Source: Larix kaempferi
Taxonomy: Eukaryota; Streptophyta; Pinopsida; Pinales; Pinaceae
DNA: 64,000 nt
Direction of reading: 5' to 3'
Assembly: GCA_027924585.1 (NCBI GenBank)
Contig: BSBM01000232.1
Coordinates: 24,029,501 to 24,093,500, forward strand
In this document: piece by piece, positions 30,573-42,177 of the stretch
How the letters are laid out: every line of letters begins with the position of its first letter
Numbering within the stretch: position 1 is the first letter of the stretch
Made by a program: the position numbers and the translations under genes
The notes under the pieces: model-generated
Told to the model about the DNA's origin: nothing
The model's input: only the letters and a program-made list of their open reading frames with translations
The model's database searches: none

Positions 30573-31620
30573 TATCTTACTTAAAATCCAAAGAATTGCA
30601 AATCCTACAAAAGCACCTTTCTTAAACACCACAATACATTGTTTCTTAATAGTGGTGATATTGTAGTTTTGTACATATCTAAGTGTTTAATTAAAAATAA
30701 TTATATCATATAATATGAAAGTCTAACAATTAGTGAAGAGTGGATTCATCAATTAGTGATTACTTTGTTTTATTGGTATGTGATTGATGATATATAAAAA
30801 TGAAAATGAAAACATCTCTAACTTCATATATTTTAAGCAATGGCAAGAACTAAGCCTCAAATCATACCAATCGCACTAAATAGCATGTGCATTGCACGTG
30901 TGAATTAATAAAGATTCAAAACCTGGAAGTTGAGAATGTAGGAGAAAAATGATAGATACTCTAGTCTTGTAGCTACTCATTTAGCAATCTTATTGTAACA
31001 TGAAAGAGTGAGTTTGAAGGTTGATGTTATGGTAGAGTAGTTGAATGGAGTGGAAAGTTTGCAAATAATTCATGTATTTGTCTTCAGTCCTGTAGTAGAG
31101 CACCTTTAGACCATTTCCTTCTAGTAACAAATAAGTCATTTTCTAAGCACATAATAATCATAAAATGGTTCTAACCAATAAATGATATCCTCCTTACTTG
31201 CAACAAGTATGTGTATAAGTTAGTTGGTGACTTTGGTTGGTATGTCTCTATTCTAAATGAATATGGAGGCGTCCCTCATTGTCTGCATGGTAAAGATGTG
31301 GAAAGGAATTTTGGAAAAGACTAAAAATTTGGTTCTGTAAATATTCGTGGAGAGAGTAGGGAAAGCATAAAAAACTACCCAATTTATGGGAAAGGTGGAA
31401 CTGCTGGCAAATAAGAAAGAGGATTTTAATCTTGTATTTGATCAGAAACCTTGTAGAATCATGTATGTTCTTTCCCAAGGTGAACAATGACTAGTTATGA
31501 CAACTTGAAAAGTGCAATATGAAGAGTTGAACTAGCATAAATTTATGGAAACATATTGTGGTGTGTACAACAATCATGTAGCAGCAAGGAACGACAGCAA
31601 ATAGTCTCAGATCTGGAAGA
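30573..31620. other. AT-rich CACTA interior
   Basis: No gene supported; one minus frame (31248-31487) has no recognisable feature. Confidence 0.4.
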
Positions 31621-31649
31621 AATTTTGAAGCTTTCCTTATATAGCACAT

Positions 31650-32060
31650 TCACATGAATGAAGATCCTACACAAGAAAATATTAAAATTCCCACCAAGGT
31701 GTCACATGAAAGAGAAATATGTGCCATTCATTGAATATGCTCTCCAAGCTAATAAAATACTCGCCAAGCTAAGGAGTATTACCACCAAGCTAAATGTCCA
31801 CCAAGAAAATGCCTACATGCCATGAGAAAATGCCCACAAGCAATGGGAAATTCCTTCCATGCATAAGAAATGCTTTCCAGAAAAGAGGAAATTCCCACCA
31901 GGAAGGTAGAAATGCTCACTACTCATGAAGGAAATGTACACAATAACCACCATTGATGAGGAAATGCCCTCCAAGCATGAGGAAATGTATACTAGGTAAT
32001 GAAGAGATGACCACCACTCTTGAAGGGAAATCGAATTACAAAGAATGCATGCAAACCGAA
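31650..32060 (+). repeat. Degenerate short tandem repeat (about 20-30 bp units)
   Basis: Variants of GAAATGCCCACCAAGCATGAG recur irregularly (for example CACCAAGCTAA, GAGAAAATGCCCACAAGCAA, GAGGAAATGCCCTCCAAGC). The plus frame gives repeated KMPT or KCPPSMRK-like peptides with stops. It is probably an old minisatellite, perhaps from an exon encoding repeats. Confidence 0.55.
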
Positions 32061-32639
32061 ATCAAATTTGAAGTTAAATGTTGATGGGGTTCAACATTTT
32101 CCTAAGAGACTTGAATTTGTCTAGCATCATCATGCCCAAGTGGATTTCCAGTCTCATATATATGCTAATAAGAGAACTGCAAATCCTGACATTGTTACAC
32201 ATGAATGGGAAATGACATATGATGCAACAATTACTAGAATAAAAAGGGAAGATACACTATTTGATCATAGTACTAGACATTGACATCCATTGGAACACTA
32301 ATTTCAAGGGAACTTGTGGACTGGCTTATGATAGAATTGGATTAGTTCTGAAGGGTAGATTGAAAATAGTCCAGCGCAACCTAGGTACATAAATGGGTTG
32401 CACCATTGAGAACATAATGGGAACACTACCTAATATCAAGAAGCAAGGAGAACAATCTCATTGGTAAAATTGGAAGTTTTTTTATCTAGACCTGATAGAA
32501 CCCAAGATTCTTACGGCGATAGAGATCTTCAGGAGCCCTTGAAGGGACTGGGTTCTTGCTTAAATGATGTTAAGGGTAAGTTGGTTGTATCTTATTGATC
32601 ACACATAAATACCTTGGTGATACCTAAGCAAGCAATGGA

Positions 32640-34622
32640 AACTCAAGACAGAGTATAATTTGTCAGGAAATTCAAGGTTTCCAAGTATGCTTGTAAGCCA
32701 GGGAGCAACAACTTGGAAGACAAAGTATCCAAAGAGGAATTAGTGGAGTTCAAGAATCCTAATCCTACACTTGAAAGATTTAATGATGGTGATATTGGCA
32801 GTCAAGATAATAAACAAGAATTTGATGCACACATGGACACTCTGAAACAGGAAGAATATTTTAGGAGATGAGATCATGTGCTATAGAGTGATCTGCTACC
32901 CACTGCAAAGAATAAAATCCATGTAATCAAGGAAATTTCATATTGTAATAATCTGAGGAGAAAAGATCACATTACATGCATAGAGACAGAGGAATCAATG
33001 GAGTTATACCTATGTTGTAACTCAATTTCTCTAGGATATAGAAATCATTTAGAGACAACTGGTTGTAGTAAAATGTCTTATGTAGCTAGGGAGTGTTCTG
33101 CTGCAGGTTTATGGGAAGATGGAGAGAAACAAGAGAAAGGAATGCTTTTGAGGTTGGATTCTAGCTATTTCAATGATGATAGGTCACATTGGGATTTGAA
33201 TACCCCTATGGATTCTTGGTAAAAGCAACTAGAAGTTGTAAATATTGATCTTAAACCTGAATTTTTACCTTCAGATACTGCAAACAACAAGAACTCCGAA
33301 CATTTGGACGGGATTCAGGTACACATATTAGCTTTAGAAGGTAAGCATGATAGTGGAAAATATTAACATGATATGTTGAGCAAGGTTTTACAGGTAGACC
33401 AAGAAAAATTTCTCAGAAAGCCTAGCTTTTGGAAAGGATTCAGAACTCGATACTTCTCTTAGACTTCAGCTTGATGCCTTCTCAACCAGCGTAAGATGAA
33501 CCATGCATATATTTGTAAGAGTGTTTCATTATCAGAGGAATCATTAGCTGAAAGGGAACTAAACCTCTCCATGGAACCTTCAGGAGGAGCTTGTGAATCA
33601 GTTATTAATGTTTCTTGTGCTGATGCCCAAGATGATAAACATTTCATAGAGAAACCTTCAGATTTCCTTTTGGAAACAGACCCTTCCTTGCAAAGTGACA
33701 GTCAGTTAGATAATACCCCGATTTATGACAATGTAGATATGTTTGATAAAATTGAGTCTTCTGCTGATTGTAAGCAAGATAAGGAACATGCAGAAGATAA
33801 TTTTGAAGCAATTGATGGTACTAGCTATAAGGGAAACTTGAGTGGTCCTGAAACAACTTATGAAAATCCTGATCTTGTGCCAAAATAGTTCCCCATATTC
33901 TCCAGCCAGGGATCTACATCTTATCAAAACTATCAATGAGGACAACATTGTTGATGATGCAAATGTTGCGACTATCTGTGTCATTGATGCTTGTGTGGAG
34001 GATATTAACATCACGAGGGAAAATCCTAGAAGCCCCAAGCTTGTATTAGACAAGCAATCTGTGGAGGATGCCACAGAAATTGTCTTTGGCGATGACTGTG
34101 AGTTTGATGTTTATGATGATGAATATGAACTTTTTTCGAATACTAACAATATTTCGAATACTGAAAAAGGAGATTGTTGAACAGGATGAAAATGAGCATT
34201 AAGTTGAAGAAGGAGAATACAAAGAAACAAGGATTCATAATTGGGTTAAAGAAGATACAGGATAAGAACTGGAAGATGAACATGTTGATTATGATGATTC
34301 CGATGGTAGAGATGCTGATGATCTTGGCTTGGATCTGGATGACAGAGGGAAAGATGTGGAACATGAAAAAAACTGGGATGATGACCAACAATCTGAAATG
34401 GAAGAAAAATATGACAGTGATAGTCATCATGAGGAACATGATTCACAATTTGACGGAGTTGTTCAAATCAGTCAAGTTGGGGCGCAACAAGGCACCAAAT
34501 GTGAATCGGTGGAAGCTAAAACAGATATTCAACATACTACTAGGAAGCATGAATATAAAGGTGATAGCAGTGTATCTCAAACAGTTGAAGTATTAGGAGA
34601 AGAGATAAAATTTGGAGGTTGA
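32640..34622 (+). pseudogene. Captured host-gene fragment encoding an acidic protein
   Basis: Plus-strand coding quality (no low complexity, mixed codons) extends over several frames: 32700-32870 (NNLEDKVSKEELVEF), 32998-33222 (including SHWDLNTPMDSW), 33496-33888, 33842-34180 and 34329-34622 (DDRGKDVEHEKNWDDDQQSE). The translated parts are rich in Asp, Glu, Ser and Asn. Frame changes and stops separate them, so it is a retrocopy or exon series in decay. I do not recognise the parent gene; WDLN-x-x-MD-x-W suggests a plant nuclear protein, but that is a guess. CACTA elements often capture host exons, and this sits in the non-terminal interior. Confidence 0.5.
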
Positions 34623-35370
34623 ACTGAAATGCCACCAAGATCAAAATAAGGGCGTTGCTGCAAATTCAAGGCTGGAAGGGAGGTTCTTTATACCCATGGA
34701 AAAAATCGCCTGGATGGGATCAATTGCCTCCATCTTGGAGGATTTCCCACACCAAGATGGAGTTGGGTAATGGCCAAAGTGTGTAATTCTCGTCAATGTT
34801 AATGTGATTTGAGGTTTGAGAGAGAAAAATTGGGAGATGGGAGAAGTGTGTAAGGCCCGTCGACTTTGCAAACTCAATCATGTAAATTCTTCAAACACAA
34901 TCAAAATTGCAGAGGTGTGAGCATTTTACCAAATATATTGTAGGGTTTAGGGTATCTCCTCTGCTCCTTTTCTCTTGTCAATTGCCCACGCCAAAATAGG
35001 ATTTCCCACTTTCCCACACCAAAAGAGGATTGCACATGGAGGATTTCCCATGCCAATATTTTGGGATGGAGAATGTTGGTGTTTTTGGGAAGGAGAATGT
35101 TATCAAGCTTCAGATGAAAGGGGAGGGTTGCAATGGTCCAAACTTACCACGGCCATTCGACCTCTTCGAAACCCTTGCAGACAATAACCACCCATGCCCC
35201 AACTCATTGCTCCAATTATAACCACTCACCCTGCCATAGAACAGAACAAGGTTAACACCATTCCATCACGAATACAAATGAATAAATGAATCAAAATAAA
35301 ATTTATGGACAGATCAGTTGGATTGAACAAACCACTTACCAGGTTGTTGTTCCATGAGCGGCACACATTC
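34623..35370. other. CACTA interior, no gene assigned
   Basis: Repeated words such as GGATTTCCCACACCAA (about 34740 and 35000-35055) suggest duplication. A short frame near 34975-35221 has no known domain. Confidence 0.4.
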
Positions 35371-35720
35371 CTTATAACCACCATAATAACCATTAGGGCA
35401 CGCCTAATCTATGCTCATGGCACAGGCCCCATGACCACCAGCGTTAAACCACTACAGGAGCTCTGCCTCCTCCCAAATCTCAAAACAAGTACAAAATGAC
35501 AAATGAACAAGCCTACAAGCAACGAAATCGTGGAGTTTTGCCACACTAGCACTTATAACCACCATAACGATCAGGGCATGCCTGAGCTATGCTCATGGCG
35601 CAGGCCCCATGACCACGGCCAGCGTTAAACCACTACAGGAGCTTTTCCTCCTCCCAAAACTCAAAACAACGAAATGACAAATGAACAAGCGCCCAAGCAA
35701 CCAAATTGTGGAGTTTCGAT
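35371..35720. repeat. 181-bp tandem duplication
   Basis: CTTATAACCACCATAA at 35371 and 35552 starts two similar units that both include GCTATGCTCATGGC or CTATGCTCATGGC, CAGGCCCCATGACCAC and CAGCGTTAAACCACTACAGG. On the minus strand both could encode HGACAMS or GPCAMSI-type peptides followed by YGGYK, perhaps a captured exon pair. Confidence 0.7.
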
Positions 35721-35978
35721 GGCCTAGCTGGGTGCATTTCGATTTTAGGTTTTAGTCCAATTTTGCCAAGTGAATTTAAATTTTTGCACCCACCTCATAT
35801 AGTGACCGCGTCTTTTTCACTTATATCCGCAAGCCATTGGATATCCAACTACCAATTATATCAATTTAATTTTTTTCATCAAATTTCATAACTATGAAGG
35901 TGAATTCCGATGGCACAGACCTTTTCATCGGATGTCGTCGAACGTTGTCGTCGGATTTTGGCCTCAAATATTTTAGTG
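35721..35978. repeat. 3' subterminal region and terminus of the CACTA element
   Basis: Contains ATCGGATGTCGTCG and GTCGTCGGATTTTGG motifs matching the 5' subterminal repeats and ends TTTTAGTG at 35978. Confidence 0.8.
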
Positions 35979-36540
35979 CTTGGATAACAATGGAGACATC
36001 ATCTAGTCAATAGTATCAGTCATAAATGGTAAGAGCCAGTCAAGTGTGTCCAACTGAGTCTAACAGAACCATCTAGGCATAAATTAGGGAATGGAGACTC
36101 CAAGGGGGGCGCATGAGGCTATAATAGGGTCAAGTGGCACTCCAAAACTACCTAACAAGAAGCTACAAGTAGTTAGGATGAGCAATCAGTGGAAAAACTA
36201 CTCAATCCATGCACTAACTGAGTGATAACTCCCAGTAGGTGAGAAAAGGCACCCTAACTGAGTGATATCTGGTGGTAGGTGAGAAAAGGCGCTCTAACTG
36301 ACAGTGGTATGTGAGAAAGGCACACTTTCCATGCAGAATAGTGAAGAAGGGCGCATCAGGTAAGTAGGAGGCCAAATGGGGGCTAAAGACAGGCTCTGGA
36401 GAGCTAGAAACAAGCTCTAGGTGTTTGGGAGACAACCATGATTATGACTGGATGCATGCAGTGGCATGCAAATGCATGCAACATGCAAATTTGCATGCAT
36501 GCATGAAAAATATAAAAATGATGGTGTGAATATTCCAACA
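35979..36540 (-). repeat. 5' LTR of the copia derivative, right fragment
   Basis: It starts with the second TSD copy CTT (35979-35981). From 35982 it continues the LTR exactly where 23373 stopped and matches 19907-20464, including the ~45-bp triplicate and the CATGCA cluster. It ends TTCCAACA, followed by TSD CCTCC. Confidence 0.92.
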
Positions 36541-36545
36541 CCTCC

Positions 36546-36750
36546 TAAGGGGCCTCAAGAGCCCCAGATGATGTACAGGGGGTGAGTTATGCCCCGGTCC
36601 GGTGGTGGAGCGGTGGGAACCTATTATACCACACACATTTTGGATGTGTGGGAGTAGCGCATCAGGAGGATGGAGAGATACCCTTGGAGTGCGAACGATT
36701 ACCGAGGGGATTTGGATTTTTTTCCACCTTCCAGAGGATTCAATGCCATA
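36546..36750 (+). pseudogene. Right part of the split possible plant-mobile-domain fragment
   Basis: Joined to 19661 this continues ERYPTLRPPIVVPP with KGPQEPQMMYRG, then VMPRSGGGAV and MERYPWSANDYRGDLDFFPP. Short Trp/Tyr/Pro motifs like these occur in transposon-borne plant mobile domains, but stops interrupt and the call is tentative. AATGCCATAG-GTAC at its end looks like an exon-intron border. Confidence 0.35.
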
Positions 36751-37880
36751 GGTACATTTTGTGTTTGTATTTGATAATTACATACATTGTTGTACATGTT
36801 TTGTTTTGGCATATTTTGTATACTATATGTTTATCATGTACTAATGGTGGTTTCTACCTTGTAATGTAGATATTGGTCCCATATGGCTAGCTCGTCAGGA
36901 ATGGAAGCAACGACACCGAGATAGGGGGATAGACTGGCAGCCAGAGCAAGTATGGCTATTAGGGGTGTTGTTGCATCTGAGGGAGTAGCGGTGGGAGGAG
37001 CTACTGCTAGAGGGGTAGCTGTGTGAGGAGCTCCTACTAGAGGGTCAGTTGAGGGAGGAGCTTCTACCAGAGGGGAAGCTACAGTGGATTATATGGTTGC
37101 GGTCATGGCTGATATGGAGTAGAAACTTGGCACTATGTCCACTGGGGTTGACAACATAGGTGTCGCTGACCTTGAGGATGGGGAGTTGGAGTTGACTCTT
37201 TATCTGCCGGTGGAGTGTGGGTTGGCTTGGCGGCCCATTATGCGGAGGTTGGAAATGGCATGCCACATAGTGAGGGAGGTTTAGGAGGGTGCATTTCCTC
37301 CACCATGACAGAGGCCACAACAAAGTCCAGGACCGAATCAAGGACCAGACCCTAAGATAACTAGAGGTGAGTCTGTGCATCCTTTGGCCATCATGGGACC
37401 CCATGATCCACCAACTGGTGGTGGAGCTTGATTTTGTATAGGGCTATGAGCCATTTTTGTATATGTTTTTGATGAGCCCATGGGAGGTGGTTTATATGAT
37501 GTATCCCCCATAAGGCTATTTTGTATATGCCCTATGAGGGATATTTTGTACATGAAACCTATTTTTTGACGATATATACATACTATTTTTTGCGACATAT
37601 GTGTTATACTTCTCATGTGGATGTTGTGTCGATGTATGTTATGGATGTATGGTTCATGTTTTGAATATAGCCGCAGATATATCATCTTCCTAGTCGTAGT
37701 TTGGACCAACAATTGCCCCCACGCCATTGAACGACCGACAATAACTCGCTCCACGTGCAATAAATCCCCCCCAGTAACATGGTTGGGGGATGAAACCCCC
37801 AAAACCCTCACAACAGCTGTCGCTACATCCCTCACTAGAATATCTCTCATATGGCTCATTAAGATCTGACCAAAGTTGAG
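36751..37880. other. Degraded transposon-like sequence with a 30-bp tandem repeat
   Basis: Three 30-base units with GGAGGAGCT-x(6)-TAG-AGGG occur at 36985-37080. A possible exon begins after AATGTAG (about 36870; EWKQRHRDRGIDWQPEQVW). No complete gene is seen. Confidence 0.4.
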
Positions 37881-37886
37881 AGCACT

Positions 37887-38069
37887 CTAGTCACCATCGC
37901 AATACCGATCCACTAGTCCATGGATCGTCTGCCCCTCCATCTGAGGGGGGAGCGCCTCCCACACCCCACTGTGGGGAAACCTAGTCATAAAATATATATC
38001 TTGAGCTGCAATACTTAGATCCTCATACCACACCCTAAATATCCCCCTATCTGGGTCCCTCATATCCAA
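37887..38069 (-). pseudogene. Unrecognised gene-like fragment (FRVWYEDLSIAAQDIYF)
   Basis: The 60-aa minus frame has a compact, protein-like sequence (GIFRVWYEDLSIAAQDIYFM, then RFPHSGVWEALPP). Such text resembles transposon-encoded plant domains but I cannot name it. It lies beside the possible plant-mobile-domain sequence and may belong to the same degraded element on the opposite strand. Confidence 0.3.
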
Positions 38070-39550
38070 TAGTATCCATAGGAGGTACTCTTACTACCTC
38101 ATCAAGGGGCACTTGAAGAACATCAAGAGCCTTGCATCACGCAACATCTAGGTCGCTGCAAAGTCCCCTAGAACCAGTAGCATCAAAACATCATAGTTCC
38201 TCTCCCACCACTCTATGGCACCCACAACAACCATAAGGAATTCAATATCACCTACACAAGGACAATTGTCACCCATCAAACATACATCAAATAAAACCCT
38301 AAGTACGTGCTACCTCCCCTTAGGAAGTCCACGCGTAGCATGCCATCACTATAGACAAGACACACTCAGCGTGGATGTCTTATGATTATATGCATGACAA
38401 AAGAGTGCAGGATTTGAACTACTCAGCCACGCTATGTAGTGCGGCTATCCGATGAACAGTCGCGCTACACCAGCATGCAGCCGAACAAACCATATCTCGT
38501 GCGTAGCGGGAAATAATCCATTTGTTTTGTGCTACTACCGCGTGCAATTTTGGGAAATTCCTGCGCTACTGCAGTGCGTGATTTTCCCATTATCCCACAC
38601 TATAGCGTGGTATTTTCCCATTATCTCATGCTATAGCGTGGGAATTCCCCAAAATACCGCGCGATATCCACTTAAGGGATAAATCAAGCTCCTAGCAATG
38701 CAGGGACCCACTTGTCCTACTTTTACCCAGATCCAACACAAAAACATAATGTTACAGCATACCTGGAACTCACAACTCATCAAATGGATGCTCAAATCAC
38801 CCAGAATAACCACAAACGTGCTCTAGGAAGTGCTCAACAAATAGTACAAATGATTTTGAAATGTCGGCCCCACCCCTATTTATATTCATTTGGGATGAAT
38901 TTCAAACTGACCTTACAGACAAACCGTAGCTTCGTTTTACAAACCGTTCACACCATCGTGATCAACACCTCGATCTCTTCGACATGGAGCTGACCAACCC
39001 ATATTTTGAATAATTTCGTCTAGGCCCAATTTTTTTTCACAAGTACGCCATAGGTGTAGCTTGTTTTGGTTTTATGTTTTCTGCATTGTCAATACCTTGG
39101 TCACGTTCTTTACCACACTTGGGTATGTGTGCTGTATGTGCAGGATCACGACCAAAATAGGAAGGAGACTCTTTTTTTTCATTATAAGTACAAGAATCCA
39201 TCCCTCAACAATGGTGTCGTGCATCTAATCACAAGTATCATTTCGAAACTAACATATAGACAATGTATTCCCTCCGTTTACAAATGCATTTACCAGTATT
39301 CCCGTTCATAACCATAGGGCCCTCATTCCAATTCTTGATGTGCCATCAACATTATCACTATGAATAGCATGTTTCCCCATGGGTGTGCACACCATCACCA
39401 ACCTCATCATAAATTGACACCCATGATGTTGACCCCCCACAAGTCCGAGGAATCTAATACAACTTGAAAAGATCACCCCTGGCTCATCATTTTATAGTTG
39501 CACATTTACTCCCCCATCTCTCGTAGTAGATTCCCTCTGATTCCTCGGCA
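38070..39550. other. No gene assigned
   Basis: It contains local repeats of TTTTCCCATTATC(C/T)CA and CTATAGCGTGG (about 38580-38645). Otherwise nothing is recognised. Confidence 0.4.
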
Positions 39551-39556
39551 CATGTT

Positions 39557-40210
39557 ATGATCAAGATTCTCAACGAACACTCATACCTCCATGAGCATGT
39601 TCCCTTTTATAATCTTCCTCGTATCATCATCCCCACGGAATCACCTATGGGGATCCCACCCTTAGAAGTAACCAGTTCTATTCAGTTAGCCTACGAGAAT
39701 AATATGAATGGCATTGATTCATGGGGCACTCATCTTGGTGATTGCAAACCTACCCCCACCTCATCTTGGAAAGCATCCCCCAACCCACTCAAAATCGTGG
39801 GGAATCCGCCCATCATCAAATTGGTCTCCCAATACACCCAAAACTATGGGGACCCCACCATTATTCTTTATATACAAACCATTCCCCCATCACATCACAT
39901 TGTGGGAACACCCTATTCTTTTGTAAGCAACCTGTGGTCACCTTTAATCGATGTATTTGATTCTCCATATCCCCAGGAGTATTTGTTTTTTCGGTCACCA
40001 TTACTCTCTGTATTGTGTATCCATCAAAGCCATTTCATTTTCAGTTTGTCTCCCTCTGTCTTAACTTGTACCATTCCAAAAGGAAGGATGATGTCTAAAA
40101 TCCCCAATTCTACATCGATCAAAGGAATTTATGATTGCCATGCTTATCAGTCAGTAATTTTTCAAGTCTGTCCTCCCAACAGTTGGTTACAACATGATCT
40201 TGATTCTTAG
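39557..40210 (+). CDS. Hypothetical 217-aa ORF, doubtful
   Basis: A single uninterrupted frame of 217 codons starts with ATG (MIKILNEHSYLHEHVPFYNL). The sequence is rich in Pro, Ile, Ser and Tyr with no domain, membrane segment or repeat that I recognise. An overlapping frame (39708-39960) is also open, which lowers confidence. It could be a relic of a retrotransposon or a chance ORF. The DNA just to the right ends in the copia insertion. Confidence 0.25.
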   Translation: MIKILNEHSYLHEHVPFYNLPRIIIPTESPMGIPPLEVTSSIQLAYENNMNGIDSWGTHLGDCKPTPTSSWKASPNPLKIVGNPPIIKLVSQYTQNYGDPTIILYIQTIPPSHHIVGTPYSFVSNLWSPLIDVFDSPYPQEYLFFRSPLLSVLCIHQSHFIFSLSPSVLTCTIPKGRMMSKIPNSTSIKGIYDCHAYQSVIFQVCPPNSWLQHDLDS

Positions 40211-41320
40211 GGTAGGACCCTCGTCTTGTCATGTACTTTAGCTCTTGTCTACGTCAAAACACCATATTCTAAGAGTTGCAATAGTTGCAGTTGTACCTTA
40301 GGATCCCTTTCAATCACTATAAGGGATCACCTTGAACTTTGTAGGGAGAGTCATTAGTGATCCCTAAATCAGTGGTTTCCCCTATGCTTGACATCAAGAC
40401 ATCTATGACATCAAGGGGAATCATACTTTTGAAGGTAACAATGTTCACATTTGCAAGCCATGGTAGTAGTCCATCTGGAATAGTGAAAGAGTCTCTCTCC
40501 AACAACTTCACAACCACACTGGTCCCCAACCCCCATGGGCTTATCATAATCATCAACAATACCGCATCTTCAACACTCTGCATCATTTCCTGCTTCATTT
40601 TCTATCACATGGATCGAATCCACCTTTATCCATGGCCCAATAGTATAGTTGATTTGACACCTTGGTCCTCTCTCATTGTAATCACCTTGACAACATTTCA
40701 TGAGCATGGGTATACCCTCCTTTTTTGTTTAAAACATGATTCTTTACTATAGCTCCAATGGTCATCACCAACAATCGTCCCCCACGGGAGGCCCCTATTT
40801 TCCACATATGCTTTTTCCTACAGAACAATAAGGAAACACAAGAAACAATGATGCATTATCGGCTTTACAGTACCTTCCAAACCTCATACATCAAGGGGCA
40901 TCTTTTAATGCTTAAATATCACATACATGTGACATTTGAGTGATACTTGCAGTAAGGTGTCATCAACATAAAGAATGCAGTTCACCAAAGGCATCGTCAA
41001 CAAATTCAAAAGGAAACATGAGTCCAAAAGTTCCCAAGGCCAGTCAAAATAAGATGTAGCACGATTGAACCATTGTTAACCTGTGCTATAGCACATGCTA
41101 TCAGTTCAGTGATAGCATGATACTTGCGCGACTTTCCTTTCGATATCCATGCTACTGTCAAAATGGGAGGACCACCTACTTCCTACTATGCATCGAAGCC
41201 TCAATCACCTCCAACAATTCGAATTTGTCTCCTCGGACACTTGGTAGCATTAAATAGCCCCCTTGGTGTATCTTGGAACTAGTTCATGGAATGTATGAGT
41301 TCACATTTGGATCTAGTTGT
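40211..41320. other. Degraded sequence, perhaps U3 of an older LTR
   Basis: No gene is supported. After removing the copia insertion (TSD GTTGT) this joins 47094 onward, where a TATA box (TATAAAAGG) and leader-like DNA follow, so the copia may have landed in an old promoter or LTR. Confidence 0.35.
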
Positions 41321-42005
41321 TGTTGGAATAATTAAAACCCACTATGTGTCAATTAATACATTAGATAATCATTTCATGATTAATTACTATGTATTGGAGC
41401 AAATAGTTGGCATATGAGTCATTGTGTGGACCACAAGGCATCTTTGGGGGGACCACGAGAATTCAAGGTGTGTACCATGAGTTTCCTAACTCACTTGGGT
41501 GCCTTATTATTGATTCTGGATAATATTCTGGTGAGAATGGCACATTCCTGCTTTTTACTGCTTTTGGGTGAAAGGTGAAAAGCTAGTTGACTAGGGAAAG
41601 TGTTTTTTGGACCACTTTCACTCCTTGATGTTTCTTCCTTCCATTTTTGGGATTTAGCATTTTTTTTCATCACACATCACTATTTGATCACTAAATCATA
41701 AATTCGTCATCCTTTGGTGTGACTTGGAGAACACACTTGCCACCTAAGGGGGTTTTGCATCATTTTAGTAAGTCTACTTTTGTGAGGATCCAAATGGAAT
41801 ATTTAGCCATTCGAATCTCTGATGTAAACATTATATATTGACAACCATTTAAATTCCCAAGGTTGGCTGATGTATTTTATTCATGAGATTTAATACAGTT
41901 TGTATCTATTGTGAGTAATTTTCTATGTTCTTGACTAGTTGTGTGAGATATTTTGTGAGAGTGTGTAATTTCTTGATCATATCTTGGTGTGAACTGAATT
42001 TCACA
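41321..42005 (+). repeat. 5' LTR of the copia element
   Basis: TGTTGG...TTCACA. It lacks short segments present in the 3' LTR (an ACATTA-type insertion near the start and a TACTTTTACTG repeat), giving 685 against 700 bp. Confidence 0.93.
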
Positions 42006-42017
42006 TGGTATCAGAGA
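42006..42017 (+). promoter_or_regulatory. Primer-binding site of the copia element
   Basis: TGGTATCAGAGA directly follows the LTR end; initiator tRNA-Met type. Confidence 0.85.
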
Positions 42018-42177
42018 AATCAAGCTATTCCTTTCTCCTTCTATTGTCTTACAGGATCCAACCAGTCTCAAGGAGGGCGCAGTAATTCATCCACAAGGCG
42101 CATTCTTTCATCCAGAAGGCACAATGAACAATCTTTGGGCACACCCAAACCACTCCAAAATTAATTTCAGAGATGCC

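Larger units (their letters stand above)
23374..35978. mobile_element. 12.6-kb CACTA (En/Spm) transposon nested in an LTR
   Basis: The ends are CACTAACATTTTTTACCCC... and ...GGCCTCAAATATTTTAGTG. Their 28-bp terminal inverted repeats match at 23 positions and both continue with AAAATCCGA. The 3-bp TSD CTT flanks it (23371-23373, 35979-35981), and the other LTR shows the empty site TCTAGCTTGGAT. Subterminal copies of (G)GATATCCGAC or TCGGA-x-TCCGA occur on both sides, as usual in this superfamily. I find no Tnp2 transposase, so it is probably non-autonomous. It carries a gypsy RT relic, an LTR-like block, a SINE, two inverted repeats and fragments resembling host exons. Confidence 0.93.
19662..36540 (-). 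mobile_element. Non-autonomous Ty1/copia derivative, split by a CACTA insertion
   Basis: Left LTR 19662-20464 (803 bp), right LTR 23129-23373 plus 35982-36540 (804 bp). TSD CCTCC stands at 19657-19661 and 36541-36545. With the 12,605-bp CACTA and its extra CTT removed, the element is about 4.27 kb. Reading the minus strand: 5' LTR, PBS, gag, knuckle, protease, start of the pre-integrase domain, then an unusual acidic repeat region, a C/G-run polypurine tract and the 3' LTR. Integrase, RT and RNase H are absent, so it depended on a relative for mobility; the copia element at 41321-47093 has clearly related gag and protease. Confidence 0.92.

Noticed and set aside
39708-39960. Second and third overlapping frames inside the 217-aa ORF
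   Set aside because: They are shadows of the same open stretch and weaken rather than strengthen the case for a gene.
36546-41320. A functional host gene between the copia elements
   Set aside because: Only short, interrupted gene-like pieces are present; no continuous exon series could be supported.
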